Of a stretch of DNA of 64,000 nucleotides, positions 23,401 to 35,000 are shown piece by piece (the first letter of the stretch is position 1; the number at the start of each line of letters is the position of its first letter). The position numbers and the translations under genes are program-made. Source of the DNA: Protula sp. h YS-2021 (lineage: Eukaryota; Annelida; Polychaeta; Sabellida; Serpulidae); NCBI GenBank assembly GCA_949752745.1, contig OX457029.1, positions 11,261,511-11,325,510 of the forward strand, given 5' to 3'. Under the pieces are notes generated by a model. That model was not told the DNA's origin. It ran no database searches and worked only from the letters and a program-made list of their open reading frames with translations.

Positions 23401-25468
23401 ACAAGAATGGTTTTGAGGACGCAGCCTGGACGACATGTTCTACTTCCCAGACAAACTTATATTAAAACGCGAAGCTTCACCAAATTCCAAAATACTGCCA
23501 TTTTTACAATTTTTCATGACTCCCAGCAACAATACGACGCTGAGCACCTTCAACATGAGATATAGTCCGGACACGCATGCGGCAAAGCGGACAGACGGAC
23601 AAACTCCTAACTTATCCCTCCGTTACACAAGGGAAAGTGAACGGAGTGACAACCCCAAAACCTATAGCCCCTACACCGGGATGTAAAGTCCCGGATGGAG
23701 ATGGTGGGGGGGGGGGGGGGGGGGTCGAACTTGCACTGACATGGAAGCAGCAATCAAGCACGGGCCCAGCATGCTGGTACTTCATCCTCAGTGTGTTCGT
23801 CGTGACGTCATAGAGGCGCACGGCGCTGTCCCACGATGACACCTGGTGTTAAAAAAACAATACAAAACCAATAAATATCTTTCTTGATCTTTTCCTTTTC
23901 TTACTTTTTTAAAAAATTTGTTGTTTGTGTCTGTATAATGGCTTAATACGCTACGATTTTACTAACTGTGAATGGATTATTAAGGGGTTGGGCAACTCGG
24001 CCCTTTTTGGACTACTCGGCCCCTAATCCTTGGGACGACTCGAACCCTTGTGAAAGACGACTCGGTCCCTAACTGCCAACTTGGACCCCAATTTTAAATA
24101 TTTCTAATATGAAGCCTATCGTCCGTCAACAAAGAGTATACCTAAAATTTACATTTGATGACATTTGAATTTTAAGTTCAAACGCGTAATTTTAAATATT
24201 TCTCAAATGAAGCTAGTTGTCTGTTAAACAAAGAGTATACCTAAAATTTGCATTTGATTACATTTGAATTTTTAGTTCAAACACGTACCCATTTTTAACT
24301 GCAATTTTCATATTAGTAGTTTCTGAATCATTATTGGGACACAAAAGGCTTTTGAAGTGTCTTTTACTGCGCAGTGCATATTCTCACAAAAGGAATACTT
24401 AATTGCAATTTCGAGAGCTGACATAAAATTTCATTGAAATTTCTTTTACTGTGCAATGCACATTCTCATAAAAGGAAACTTCACCGCTCTCAAAACAGCA
24501 AGTACCGGGCGACTTCCGCAAAGATAGTTAAATTGTGGGACGTATATCGAAATGGATCCCGATCTGCGTCTAGGCTTCTGGAAGCCGTTGGACGCATAAT
24601 ACGCTCCCGCATCGTAGAACAATTGAAGGGGTCCATGCATAAACTTGGTAACTCCACTTATCAGGAAAATGCACTATTACCACCACGGTATTTCTTTGCC
24701 TCTGTTCTAGCACATATGTAAGTCTTACACCTCAAAACCGATTAGAAGTGGGCATGTTTTAGGAAAAATGCGATGGGAAAAACCTATGATAACTGCAGTT
24801 ATCAGGTTTATGCATGGACCCCTTCAATTCATAATCACTAGTGGCAGTAAAGTGTGAAAACAATGACCATCAGTGTCTTTAAAATAACAAAAATGTAACA
24901 GGCAAACGAGTACAAAAAGAAGCGACTTTTCATAAAATGTGCGGAAAACCTACTGCGCGTTATGAATAGGATCCTTGAATGTTGTCATATCCTGGGTTTC
25001 TTCTACCGTCATTATATATATATCATGCTGCGGAAACCGTTTACTCATTGTTCAATTTAAAACATATTATTTATTTAAATAAGTAGGGGCCGAGTCGTCT
25101 TTCAGGTAGGGCCGAGTTGTCGCAAAATGGGCCGAGTCGTCTTTCAGGTAGGGCCGAGTTGTTGCAAAAAAGAGCCGAGGCGTCTTTCAGGTAGGGCCGA
25201 GTTGGTAGGGGCCGAGTTGTCCCAAGACCATTATTAACAGTCAGCAATTAATCACCGGTACATTTTTCTACTTCATTTTTTCTTCTTCGTTTCGAGAGGT
25301 GGACAGAAAGGAAATACGAACACGTCTGGCAGCCTAGCACAAACACACCAGCGCTTTTGTAAAGTCACGTACCAAGAGGAACTGTGAAGAATTTGGTGCA
25401 AATTTACACGACGAAATTCCATCAGAAGGCGGGTTGCTCAACTTGAACTCATTCGGCACGTCAATCAT
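17426..25468 (-). CDS. BUB3: Mitotic checkpoint protein BUB3 (WD40 propeller), 8 coding exons
   Basis: Exons in coding order: 25468-25373, 23842-23741, 22934-22865, 22549-22398, 21857-21674, 19296-19190, 18538-18426, 17582-17426. Phases agree; 981 bases, 326 aa, close to vertebrate BUB3. Motifs seen in order: [130 protein letters not shown] and a VTD.ETKPK C-terminus. Family knowledge: BUB3 binds GLEBS motifs of BUB1/BUBR1 and phosphorylated KNL1 at kinetochores. A leader intron acceptor lies 17 bases before the ATG, so the 5' UTR is spliced. Introns 4, 5 and 7 contain tandem copies of neighbouring exon borders. Identification is firm; splice choice amid the copies rests on frame and family match. 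Confidence 0.97.
17656..17995 (-). repeat. Four extra copies of the BUB3 exon 8 acceptor in intron 7
   Basis: The block GCTCGT(C/A)GGGTACCTGCAAC (minus strand GTTGCAG then GTACCCGACGAGC) occurs at the true exon 8 start (17571) and again near 17660, 17745, 17832 and 17930, spaced 85-100 bases with C-rich spacers. Each copy keeps the AG acceptor and codons for YPTS; two copies differ from the exon only by a silent change in that stretch. The distal copy also keeps GAT upstream of the block, as in the real exon. Confidence 0.9.
18133..18365 (-). repeat. Two extra copies of the BUB3 exon 7 end with 5' splice site
   Basis: The real exon 7 end and donor (18505-18421) is followed in intron 7 by copies at about 18365-18265 and 18213-18133. 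Both retain ACGGACTG, CTTCCAGAAAAA- or TTCTAGAAGA-like codons and a usable donor (CACAG|GTAAGT and CAAAG|GTAACT). The nearer copy still reads [20 protein letters not shown], so it mimics an exon 3' part, with altered residues. No acceptor is attached. Confidence 0.85.
18545..18900. repeat. Tandem repeat in BUB3 intron 6, unit about 21 bp
   Basis: Degenerate units such as CACACAACCAGCGATCACGT and CACACAACTAACGACCATGT recur about 15 times, beginning directly upstream of the exon 7 acceptor. Unlike the other BUB3 arrays no exon bases are included. Confidence 0.85.
19331..21420 (-). repeat. Minisatellite of ~25 copies of the BUB3 exon 6 acceptor
   Basis: A ~50-bp unit, densest from 20000 to 21140 (about 21 near-identical copies), with longer-period relatives at 19331-19420 and 21140-21420, fills much of intron 5. 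On the minus strand each unit reads TGTGTTTGGGCAG then GGCGGGTGGC(C)GTGGAGTACC: the real exon 6 acceptor (19297/19296) plus its first 20 or so coding bases (GRVAVEYL). Units alternate between CCACGG and CCCCGG variants, giving V or G in the fourth codon, and form higher-order patterns of 2-4 units. Long open frames on both strands are by-products. Confidence 0.95.
21858..22200 (-). repeat. Diverged tandem copies of the BUB3 exon 5 acceptor
   Basis: Starting at the true acceptor (TATGCCCCAG|GTGTACACAATG on the minus strand), intron 4 repeats a ~32-bp unit about eight times with growing divergence: near 21880 almost exact, then near 21914, 21980, 22030, 22065, 22100 and 22165. The unit contains the acceptor AG and the first codons of exon 5 (VYTM). 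Confidence 0.8.
22990..23050. repeat. Short tandem repeat ATGTCGATGTATAT
   Basis: Four near-exact 14-bp units in BUB3 intron 2, beginning about 55 bases upstream of the exon 3 acceptor. Confidence 0.85.
23982..25228. mobile_element. Fold-back element in BUB3 intron 1 (CTCGGCCC arms)
   Basis: The left arm (23982-24090) repeats ACTCGGCCC/GACGACTCG and the right arm (25085-25228) repeats the complement GGGCCGAGT(C/T)GTC several times. The interior has a ~125-bp direct duplication (about 24080-24290, AACAAAGAGTATACCTAAAA) and a nested MITE. No transposase frame; intronic and presumably spliced out. Confidence 0.7.
24621..24829. mobile_element. 209-bp MITE with perfect 24-bp inverted termini
   Basis: Left AATTGAAGGGGTCCATGCAT-AAAC and right GTTTATGCATGGACCCC-TTCAATT are exact inverted copies. 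It is nested within the larger fold-back element of BUB3 intron 1. Too short to code for a transposase. Confidence 0.8.
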
Positions 25469-25919
25469 CTTTGTCAGTTCAATGCCTGCAAAAACAAGGA
25501 TAACTCGACCTAAACACGAGCTCCGATCCACCGCTAGTTTTCCTTAAATTCGTCAGTATGACTCCATTCTAGATGCGGATGCTTCTGACACTGTAATGGA
25601 GCAGAGTTTGTTGCAGGTATCTCCATTAACTGGCCGTGAGGTTTCAAAAAGAAAGAAAACGCAAGTCATATATGAACTTCCGTTATACATTTACTTTTTG
25701 TCTGTTGAAGGAAAAGAGAAACAGTGACTCCATCCACTGATACTACATGACGAGCTGCATTTGGGAATAGAAATATTCTTAAGTGCTTACAGCTATTAAA
25801 ATTTATTTTAATACTTGTTATAATCAATTTCGGTTGCAATGCTCAATTCTAAAGAAATCTTTTTATTACTAGCATGTAACAGAATCAAATCCTCCTTCAG
25901 CAAACTCGAAAATAAGACC

Positions 25920-27400
25920 GCAACTAAGCCAATGCGTAGTTTCGAACTTTTCTGATGGCGGTGTCGGTGTCGTTTCGACTGCAAAGTTTGGGTTAAAATA
26001 TACAGAAATGACAAGGGGAAAACGAAAAATTTTCTTTCAATATTCGATCTTTCAAATTTATTCGTACAAAAACATCACATTAGCTTTTGTAAGCTATTTA
26101 CATATTATTCTGCCGCTTTTTTTACCCTCTTGTGAATGCTTCCAGTACAGTTGGATTTTGAAAAGTTATTTATTCTCTCATTCTTTTATACATTTAGCTC
26201 AATTCGGTCGAAACGGTAAAACTTCTCGCCAAAATTTTAGGAGTGGAGCGATGTGTGGTGTTCTGCGATATACAAATGAGACACATGTTTAAACGTTAAT
26301 TTTGCAGTAAAATTAACTCGAAGAGGCGATTCGCCACTGGTGGATCGGCTACCGCTCTGACAGATATACGAAGTAATTTCAGGAAGAGCTGACTCGGGGA
26401 TAGAACAAAACCTTTTTGTTTAAAGATTTGTTTAAACATTTATAATACAAGGCAAGGAACATTCGAATTCAACAGCACATCGATATTGGTTTACATTAAA
26501 GAACGGGTCTATCAGCTGCAAAAGATTATCATGGCATATAATAAGAATGTCATAGTGAATTGCGTGACCTCTAGCTTGCAAATAAACCCTGAATAAGCGC
26601 TAAAACGCTTTTCATATTAAAAGGAAGCATTTTCAGTTTTGTCAATTTCGATGTGATGTTCAATTTTTAATGTTTCCCTCTTTGTGCATTTTAATGGCCA
26701 ATTATTATATTTTAACGAAGAAAGTATGTAAAATTTGTTGGGTTTTGTTGAACTTATTTAGGTTTAGATTAGTTCTATATCGTTGTTTCATATCGTTTCA
26801 ATCGTAAGTATAAATGCGCTTACGGATTCGTACTTAGATTTTTGCCGAAAAATTTTTGGATTTGACCGAATTCAATTGGGATAAGGATATAAAGAAATAA
26901 TAGAAAAAAACTGGCAAAAATCAATAAAATTCCATTTTACCGGAAGCATATTCAAATGTTGGCTATTAAAGAGACTGAATAATATGTAAAACGGTTGTTA
27001 AACGATCATATGATGGCTTTTAAAATTCGAAAGTGTGCAAGTTGAAAGAAAATTAGAATTTTGATGTTTTTCCCGTTACCATTTCTTTATAATATCCCAA
27101 AACATTTGCAGTCGAAACACCCCCATCGGAAAGATCCTAAAGCACGAATTGGCTTATTGGCTTCTAGCTCCAAGAGGCGGCACCCTATAATTTCGACGCA
27201 CCGCTTCAAATCCTCGCTAAAAACGATATGCAAGCCAACTGTGTTCGCTTTGGGGTACCTCTGTGGCTACTTTGTGCGAGATTCAACCACCAGCAAGTCT
27301 CTATTAGTCTTTGCTAAAGCCCCTAAAACTACAACGGAAATGATGTGCAACTTATGTATGTTAAGCTTTCTTTAAAAGAAAATAATAAGGAAACTAGAGC
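25920..27400. repeat. Dispersed repeat family A (copies in both orientations)
   Basis: Phrases such as TTTCGACTGCAAA, AAATGA(C/T)AAGGGGAAAA and AATTTTCTTTCAA occur at 25930-26060 and, inverted, at 26900-27130. The same family recurs at 28400-28860, 29265-29720, 43200-43400, 43740-44500 and 44930-45020. Members also share a CGAGTCAGCT and a GGGGTCAACTTCATATGTTC segment. The consensus end points are not resolved. Confidence 0.55.
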
Positions 27401-27429
27401 AGTGTGCATAGCCCACATATTCCCCACAG

Positions 27430-27910
27430 GTCCTCCATCAGTTAAACACGGCCATCAATACTCAATCAAGAGCTGAAATTTTCTGAGTCCAGTTGGTGCA
27501 TTTTCCTTGGACGAACCTGACCCATTTACAATACCAACCCTTGTTAGTGCCCACAGAAGCTACATACCAAGTTTCATTAAAATCCCTGCAGTTTTTCTTG
27601 AGATATCGTGTTTACAGGATTTGGTAAATTTCAAAGTCCATTTGGTTCATTTTCCCTGGGCCCAGCTAACCCATTTACAATAGCGATCCTTGTTAGTGCC
27701 CATATAAGCTACATACCAAGTTTCATTAAAAGCCTTGCAGTTGTTCTTGAGATATCTAGTTAACAATAGTCAATCAAGAGCTGAAATTTTCTAAGTCCAG
27801 CTGGTGATTTTCCTTCAACGAACCTGGCCCACTTACAATACCGATCTGTGTTTTTTCCACAGAAGCTACATACCAAGTTTCATTAAAATCCTTGTAGTAG
27901 TTTTTGAGTT
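27430..27910. repeat. Three ~160-bp direct repeats ('CTACATACCAAGTTTCATTA')
   Basis: Each unit has CCCA(T/C)TTACAATA, AAGCTACATACCAAGTTTCA and TTCTTGAGATATC in the same order. Non-coding; resembles tails of widespread invertebrate repeats, but no family name can be given from sequence alone. Confidence 0.7.
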
Positions 27911-28939
27911 ATCGTGTTAACGAGCTGTTGATGATAGACCGACACACGGTCGATCGCATATATTCCCCACAGGTTTAACGTGAGGCAAATAAATAACCAC
28001 AAATAACCGCAGTAATTGACTTTTGTTTGTATACAGGACGCATAGTTTACACGTGCAAAAGGCAACAATAATTTCCACATTTATCCACCAATAAAACTTT
28101 TGAATTGATATTTCAAAAAGAATGGAATAGATTAAAAGTTTAATATTGTGGTTGTACAAAATAAATTTATCTCTAATTCTGCATCTATCAACTATTTAAT
28201 ATATGTATTTACAGATACTCTATAACCCCTTACGTACATTTTTGGTCACTCGACTTCAGTAACATGACATTTAAAGGCAGGAAAGTAAACAAACGTTTGA
28301 CGGGTGAGTGCGGAAGCTAACTTTTCTTCTTCACTTTAATAAACAAAAAATAAAAGCACATGCAGCACATTAAAAATTGTGTGTTTCAGAAAAAATTTCT
28401 ATTGGGCACGAACTTTCTGTAAATGTTTGAATAACTTTGACTTGTATGCAGGATTCGTGCCGGAGAACATATAAAGTTGACCCCTATTTGCGGAACAATT
28501 TGAAGCTCTGACAGAGAGATATACGATGTTATAAGCCTAATCACACTTTGGGTGTTTCGAATGAAATGCGCAAGAATTGTGAATGTAGTAAGCAACGGAA
28601 CCGGTAAAAAATGATAGATGAAATAGAGAAGATATCTAGTAAAAACAGCTCATACTCGGAACATAAAAGAAATCTTAACTGAAAACTATTTGTTACTCGT
28701 AAAACTTTGAATAAAATTTTAAAATAGCATACGGGTTGTTAAAACATGACTGTTCTGTGGGGGCCAGATATATATAGCATCTAGGCGAAATCACCGTCAT
28801 TTCTTTGATTTTTTTTACCCGGTTATTATGTATTTGAAACGCAGAATATTTGCGATTTTATTCGGAACGCTTAAAAGTGTGATTTGGCTCGTTTAAGTCA
28901 GAGCCTACCCTATTTAAGTCACAGCCTACCCTAGAGTCA

Positions 28940-29239
28940 CGAAGGCAGTTACACGATTTGCATCTTTTCTACAAAGTGGGAAACGGCCTTATAAACATCA
29001 GTTTCCCTCCCATAGTGCGTCCATCAGTCCATCATCCTTCGTCATACATACACATACAAGCCCTGCACTCAGAAGCATTCCGTAACCACCTCTTTGTGCG
29101 AACAATTAGGATTTGGAATAAACTGCCTGTTCTCGTTCAAACTGCACCTAATCTGGATACCTTCAGTTCCCTCCTCAACTCCTGGGCAATACCCACTGAA
29201 GCTAGAACAGGAATTCAACCGGCGTGTAGGCGAGTGTAG
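28940..29239 (+). pseudogene. 5'-truncated LINE (jockey/CR1-type) 3' end
   Basis: The translated stretch has the usual C-terminal end of non-LTR reverse transcriptase ORF2: LHLFYKVGNGLINI, then FFRTIR-like HLFVRTIRIWNKLP, then LDTFSSLLNSW and a stop. The polymerase core is absent, so it is a truncated insertion. Confidence 0.7.
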
Positions 29240-30309
29240 AAATGAAACGCCACGATTTTAGTCATCACCTACACAAGATTTTACCGAAGTGTTTTAGTTG
29301 TTCTGAGTTTTGTGCAACGGGTGTAAATATGCACTTAAGCACAGTCCAGGATGGCTCTAACCTTTTGGGACTTACAACCATTGAAGATTGAAGAGCTGAC
29401 TCGGAGCTAATAAGCCAATAAAAATGCGCGAAAATTCTGAGTTTCGAATAAAAGTAACCGGGTAAAAAATGAAAGAAATAATAGAGGGATTTCGCATAAA
29501 TATCAAATTTCTCTTGCACCAAAGGGCAATCGGGTTCTTAACAACCCATATGCTATGTATGAGCTGTTTTGCGATATTTCTTCTATATTTTTCTATCATT
29601 TGTTTAATTTTTTACCCGGTTCCCTCGCAGTCGAAATTCAAAGTTCTTAGACGTTTTATTCAAAACACCCAAAGTGTGATTTGGCTTATTGGCTTGTTAC
29701 GAGTAATCGTTATTTTTGTCCTGTGTAAGGCAAATTTGTTCCAACATTTTCCGCTTGAATCAAGCAGAGTAAGTCAGATTTCCGTATGTTGCACAGATAT
29801 AATGGAAAAATTATTCGGCTCAGGGCCTGACGTCTGGTGGCACAAGCCGGTCGTGGGCGATATTGAAAGATTTCAGTACCTTTATCGTTATTTGCTCCAT
29901 TTGTCCTTGATATTTGTCATATCGATACTTGTGTAATTATATTTTTAAATACAAATAAAAAAAAACAAATTTGAGAAATGTTCACATGAGAAAAAGAATA
30001 AAACCCAATCGAACCTTTTGCGCCGACCAGCAGTTCCACTCAAGGTGCGTAATTAATGCGCAACTGCTGTTGAAAAAGCAGCCTCCCAACGACTGCTGGC
30101 CGAGAATATCGCTCATATCCCCAAACTTGTTTACATCTTATGATAATTATTTTTAAATAGTGAGCTTGTTGTATTTCTTGGTCTGTTTTCGAACAAGTTG
30201 TTTATCAGAAATAATTATCATCCTGAACTATAGCATGAAATAATGTAGTGTAGACCTATATATACTTCTGTGAGAGACAAGATGATAAATATTGTTGTGA
30301 AAATATGTG

Positions 30310-30387
30310 AGTCGCAAGAGGGGCTTGAACTGGGAACCTTTTGCTTCATAAGCGAGCGTGCTAACCACTAAGCAAAAAGCTGCAACT
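30310..30387 (-). mobile_element. tRNA-like relic or SINE head
   Basis: On the minus strand, ends AGTTGCA and TGCGACT could pair as a 7-bp acceptor stem, with box A-like GCTTAGTGGTTAGCACGC and box B-like AGTTCAAGCCC between. The T-arm stem does not pair well, so a working tRNA is unlikely. Confidence 0.45.
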
Positions 30388-30537
30388 CATGGAAACAGCC
30401 AAGCACAAATGTACATCTAGTTACATGTTTGTATATATTCATTTTCACAACACACATTATTGATACCAACTTCACGACAACATATACATATATATAAGTC
30501 ATGCAAGAGCTATGAATGAGACAAATCAAAAGTTCGT

Positions 30538-30615
30538 CTAGAATCTAGAGGCTTGAACTTAAGACCTCTTGCTGATTGGCATCAACGCTGGACCAATCCG
30601 GCCTCCACATCTTAC
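30538..30615 (-). mobile_element. Second tRNA-like relic
   Basis: The minus strand shows GGATTGGTCCAGCGTTGATG followed by AGGTCTTAAGTTCAAGCC, a degenerate box A/box B pair. It is 150 bases from the other tRNA-like relic; no cloverleaf was convincing. Confidence 0.35.
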
Positions 30616-30798
30616 CGCTACTGAAGAAGCCTCAAGTACATAACGGGCTATGGATACCGCAGAAGTGATTGGTATAGCCGACCGACTTTCATCGCAGGAA
30701 CCAGTGCTCCCTCCCCTAAAGGAATTACAATTCCAAGTTGGCGGTTACTGTGACCTTGAAAATGAATCAGGGTGATAATAAGAATATTCTGCACCTAC

Positions 30799-31480
30799 CA
30801 CACACATAATTTTGCCTCGTCACAGTTTGTCAGTGGTTTGTCAAGAACTTGTCAGTTGATTGTCAGTTTGACAAGGTTGATCTCGTCAGGGTCTTGACGA
30901 GTTTCTGAGCAAGGCCTCGTCACACAATTACAAACACTTGTCGATACCTTGCCAGAAACTTGTCACAAATTTGTCAAGTTTGTGTCACCATGACGTCACA
31001 TCCTTTTCAAAACAACTGAAAACACGCGGACATTCTTTCTGAGATTTCCTAGGTTTTAATGAAACTACTAGAAGTTTCAAATTGTCGCGTCTTAAAAATA
31101 TGTTTAATGGATAAACTATAATGTAAATGCACACATCATATTCTCTGCATGTTTTGAGATAAGTTGTGATGTTTGTAAAATGCTTGTGAAATTTGTGAAA
31201 ATTGTATTATCGCCCACTGTTTCAATGAATAATGTTTATTGTGTACTTATTGGCATATGATCAAACAGGGTGAATGGATTCGATTACTTTAATGTTTAAT
31301 ATAACAAAACCTGAGTGTATAACTATCAAAATCCGCAGCTTACGCATGCATAAGTAAACCACCATATGTGCAATATATTATGTATTACAATACTGCAAAA
31401 CTTGTCAGAAACTTGTCATAAAATTGTCGGAAACTTGTCAGTAGTTCGTCAACCTGACTAATTTGATGTGAAAGGACTGA
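30799..31480. repeat. Left arm of TTGTCA-rich inverted repeat
   Basis: The arm starts CACACATAATTTTGCC and carries many CTTGTCA / TTGTCAGT motifs at 30830-30990 and 31395-31450. Its counterpart in opposite orientation lies at 37240-37693. The middle of the arm (30990-31390) lacks the motif. Confidence 0.6.
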
Positions 31481-32570
31481 CCTTAGAATTTCAAGCCTTA
31501 CGATGCTTCCGCCTCCAGAACTTGATCTTTTAGAAAGAAACCCAATTCAGTCGTCATTTCAGAAATCAGTAAATAAATAAATGCTATCAATTATTATATA
31601 AAAGAATATAAGAATTTTATTGATATAATATTACATAAAAAATCAGCTGTCGAAAGGAGTAAAAAAATCCTCTTACTCACAATGTCATTATATCATTCGT
31701 GACTTCATAAAAATGATCAAATAACAGCATTTAAATTTTTGGCGCTAGTTTTTAAAAACACTTCTATTATTTTCGTCGGATTGCTTTCAATTTTTTATGA
31801 ATATTGCCAAGGTAGTCCTCTCTTGAAAATATGCCTTTTATTTATTTTCAGATTTGTTCAAGCCACTTTTCAAAATGTTCCTCCTCCCATAATTTTGTTT
31901 TCCATTTTAGTCCAAATCGTTTTCGGGGAAATCTTGGCTTAAAATTACTTGAATACTTGGATAATTGTCGCAAAAAGTTGGCGCAATGAATCCTCAGTAG
32001 GAAGGATGCCTCTCTGTGTTTTTTTAGGTGAATGAAAATGTTCAAAGACAAGGTATATCCGGTTATGTAAGTACACTAAGGGTACGTTCCCATACATTAA
32101 AAGAGGTGAAGGGGTTAGTGCTGTGTTGAGATCCGTGCAGACCTTAGATGGACATGGACAATGAAATAGGGAATTGGCGACCGTCAACGCCCTCCAGAAA
32201 TGAGATAAATATTTTGTGTAGCCCGACTTCTATTCATATATATATATATATGTATATAGTTTCCCTGAATTTTACCACGCAAAACGTTAAAGATTCCCTG
32301 AAATAGCTGAACATCTGGAAACTGGGCAAGTATTAATAAAACACATTGCTCTAACTTCACTTTTATTCCTTCATATCTTTCGCTTCAATTACAATACAAT
32401 TATTCACTTGTGTGGCATTATATTTAGATTCAAATTCAAAAATGTTACAATGGAAAAACCGCAAACAACACATACACTTTGCATCATACAAACATCAGCT
32501 ATTCATAATAATAAGGATAATAATGTAATATCAAATACACATTGACTTGCTCTTTACAGAAATGAAGGTT

Positions 32571-34509
32571 TTACTCGTGCTTGTTTCCACACGACAAGCT
32601 GGCATGGCAACGAGAGCTGCACATCACTCGTGCCTTAAAGCATTTACAACGACTGGTTCCGCACCGTTTGCTCCCAGAGCAATTGCACTTTACAAATCCT
32701 TGCCCCTCACATTTTGATTCAAATTTGACTGCCTGGCGCAGGAAAAGTTCACAATCCAAAGCTAAATCACTTTCAAACAATAACTTGTGCTTACAAATGT
32801 CAAACTGGTTTCTGGAAAATTTCCCCTTGAGAACCCCACCACGAACCGCCAAAACATACATGTCATTTTCATCACGACTTCTAATAATTCCTAAAAAGTT
32901 GCGGGGATCACATCGGCCCCGATCTACGAGGGGAATTGGGATGTTCACATTGTCTCCGGACTCCCCAGAGGACATAACAACGCGGCTGCGCTTGACCATA
33001 CGTTCGGCCTGATCCATTTGCGCTGCCGCGACGCTCTTTCTTTTTGCTGAAATTTGACGTTGTCGGTCCAGTAATGGACCTGTTTTACTGATGCCGGAAC
33101 CACTGCTGCCACCATCGCCACTGCCGGAATCGCCATCGCCACCACCGCCAGAGCCATCATCGCCACCACTGCTGGAATCGCCATCGCCACCACTGCCAGA
33201 ATCGCCATTACCGCCACTACCAGAACCGCCATCGCTACCACTGCCGGAATCGCCATCACCACCACCGCCAGAGCCATCATCGCCACCACTGCTGGAATCG
33301 CCATCGCCACCACTGCCAGAATCGCCATTACCGCCACTACCAGAACCGCCATCGCTACCACTGCCGGAATCGCCATCGCCACCACCGCCAGAGCCATCAT
33401 CGCCACCACTGCTGGAATCGCCATCGCCACCACTGCCAGAATCGCCATCACCGCCACTGCCAGGACCGCAATCGCCACTTGATCTCTGTTGTACGATGGC
33501 CAAGAGATCGTCCTGATTTTCAAGTGTTTCCAGAATCTCGGCGGGTAAATTTGCAGATGCAAGACCGGTGACCTTCGTGTCGGAACCAAATAGAGTGGCA
33601 AAAGGCGAACACTGTGAAAAATGTAGTTCTTTTGGAATTGAACAAACTTAAGACCCAAAGCCCAATTTGTTGAATTGTTGTCTCCGAGCCATGCAATCAA
33701 CATATCTTTGATGTCACAATTTGCTCTTTCATTGGACCCCTGACTCTGTGGGTGGCGAGGTTTTCCATGGACAATTTTCAGATCTTGCCAAAGAATTTTC
33801 AGTTCGGACACTACCTGGGCGGTAAACTCTGAACCGTTGTCAGACTGAAGTATTGCTGGAGAGCCAAAATTTAAAAACACATCCAAAAGTTGAAAAGCAA
33901 CGCAAGCTGCTCTTTTGCTTGGCAAGGGACGAAGTACGCAAAATTTAGTCAAATGATCCTGGTAGACCATAATAAACTTGAACTCGCCATGTGGCATGGA
34001 CTGCATGTCGATGAGGTCCACTTGACCTCTTGAGCAAAATTCCCTGGTTAGAAGGGGACGTACCACAGTTCCTTTTGAAGTCGGACGCTTTTTCTTTCGT
34101 TCGCATTCAGTACAAAAGGATTTGAATAGAGTAATTGCATCTTCGGTAATATTTGCGTATCTTTTCCGAATTTCTTTTACCATTTTGTCTCTGCCACCGT
34201 GGCCAGTGGCAATGTGAGCCCTTTTGATAACGTCATACATTTGCTCCACAGGCACGAAGTATTTTGGTTCATCGTTTTCTGAATTTTGTTTTTTGATAAT
34301 TTTCTGAACCTCACCACATGCAAGCACATCGTACTTCCTAAGGACGTGTCGCTGTCTGCTGTTTCTTGAGTTTGCATTCTTGGCCTCCAGAATTTCAGCC
34401 AGAAAAATTTCGTAGTCATGCTTAGCCAGAAGCAGACTTTTTTCGGGTCCACCTTGGCCGAAAGAGTTTGAAGAAGTTCTCCAGTAAAGCGGTTTTCTAT
34501 GTCATCCAT
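32571..34509 (-). pseudogene. KRBA2-like integrase/transposase with two frame breaks
   Basis: Frames in order: ATG at 34509 giving an N-terminal helix; a frame change near a run of six A (about 34438) into the catalytic part; a second change near 33620-33640 into the C-terminal part ending at 32571. Domains: HHCC-type zinc site (RAHIATGHGGRDK ... CTEC), integrase core with Asp in QVDLIDMQSM, Asp in QSDNGSEF and Glu in SNERAN (36 residues between the last two), then a Gly/Ser/Asp linker of three ~120-bp repeats, then a Cys-rich tail (KCNCSGSKRCGTSRCKC). The family is known from Ginger-type transposons and domesticated KRBA2-like proteins. The two breaks suggest a dead copy; assembly errors in homopolymers are an alternative. 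Confidence 0.85.
33121..33475. repeat. Three 120-bp repeats in the transposase linker
   Basis: Near-identical 120-bp units (CCACCACTGCCAGAATCGCC type) encode Gly-Ser-Asp-rich sequence in the transposase frame. As 120 is a multiple of three, copy number can change without breaking the frame; alternative frames also stay open. Confidence 0.9.
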
Positions 34510-35000
34510 CTCCGATCAGTATTCTTGCAGGTAATTTCGAGTTATGCTTGATGAATATTTTTACTCTCTTATATAGCGAAGGGCTTAATCCATCAAACAC
34601 CGGAGTTAAGCTAGAATCCTGATGAAATGATCGTCTCCGGAGAATTCGTTGACAATGCATCACAGAAACTTAATTTAAAAAATTTAATTCAAATCGCCTG
34701 ATCATTAAGCCATAAAAATCTTTCATGTATAATTGCAATTACTAATTGCATTTCCTGAAAGGTTAATAGCTTCTTTTATGCATAATTGCAATTTTGTAAT
34801 CGTAAATCATTGTGTTACAACGTCAATTGCTCTTGTTTCGATCACCTATGAAGTGCAATTCCAGCTTGTGATTGTCATTGATAAAGCAAAAACGTTGTCT
34901 TTTATGTCGAGATAAAAAAACCATTTGGATAAGTTTCAACTTCACCGAACTTTCATTTCAGGGAATCTTTAACGTTTTGTGTGGTAAAATTCAGGGAAAC

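Larger units (their letters stand above)
32259..35000. mobile_element. KRBA2/Ginger-like DDE transposon with 46-bp TIRs
   Basis: Left 32259-32304 and right 34955-35000 are inverted copies with one mismatch in 46, beginning GTTTCCCTGAATTTTACCAC. Both outer ends touch TATA, a likely 4-bp target duplication, and the element sits beside TA microsatellites. The transposase gene fills the interior on the minus strand. The superfamily is assigned from the integrase-like protein; the TIR sequence itself I do not recognise. Confidence 0.85.

Noticed and set aside
30310..30387. Functional tRNA gene
   Set aside because: The acceptor stem pairs but the T-arm does not, and the anticodon arm is irregular; better read as a SINE or relic.
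32945..33516. Alternative frames through the Gly/Ser/Asp linker (Ala-Val-Met and Pro-Ser-Glu repeats)
   Set aside because: The 120-bp units keep all frames open; only the Gly/Ser/Asp frame joins smoothly to integrase-family sequence on both sides.
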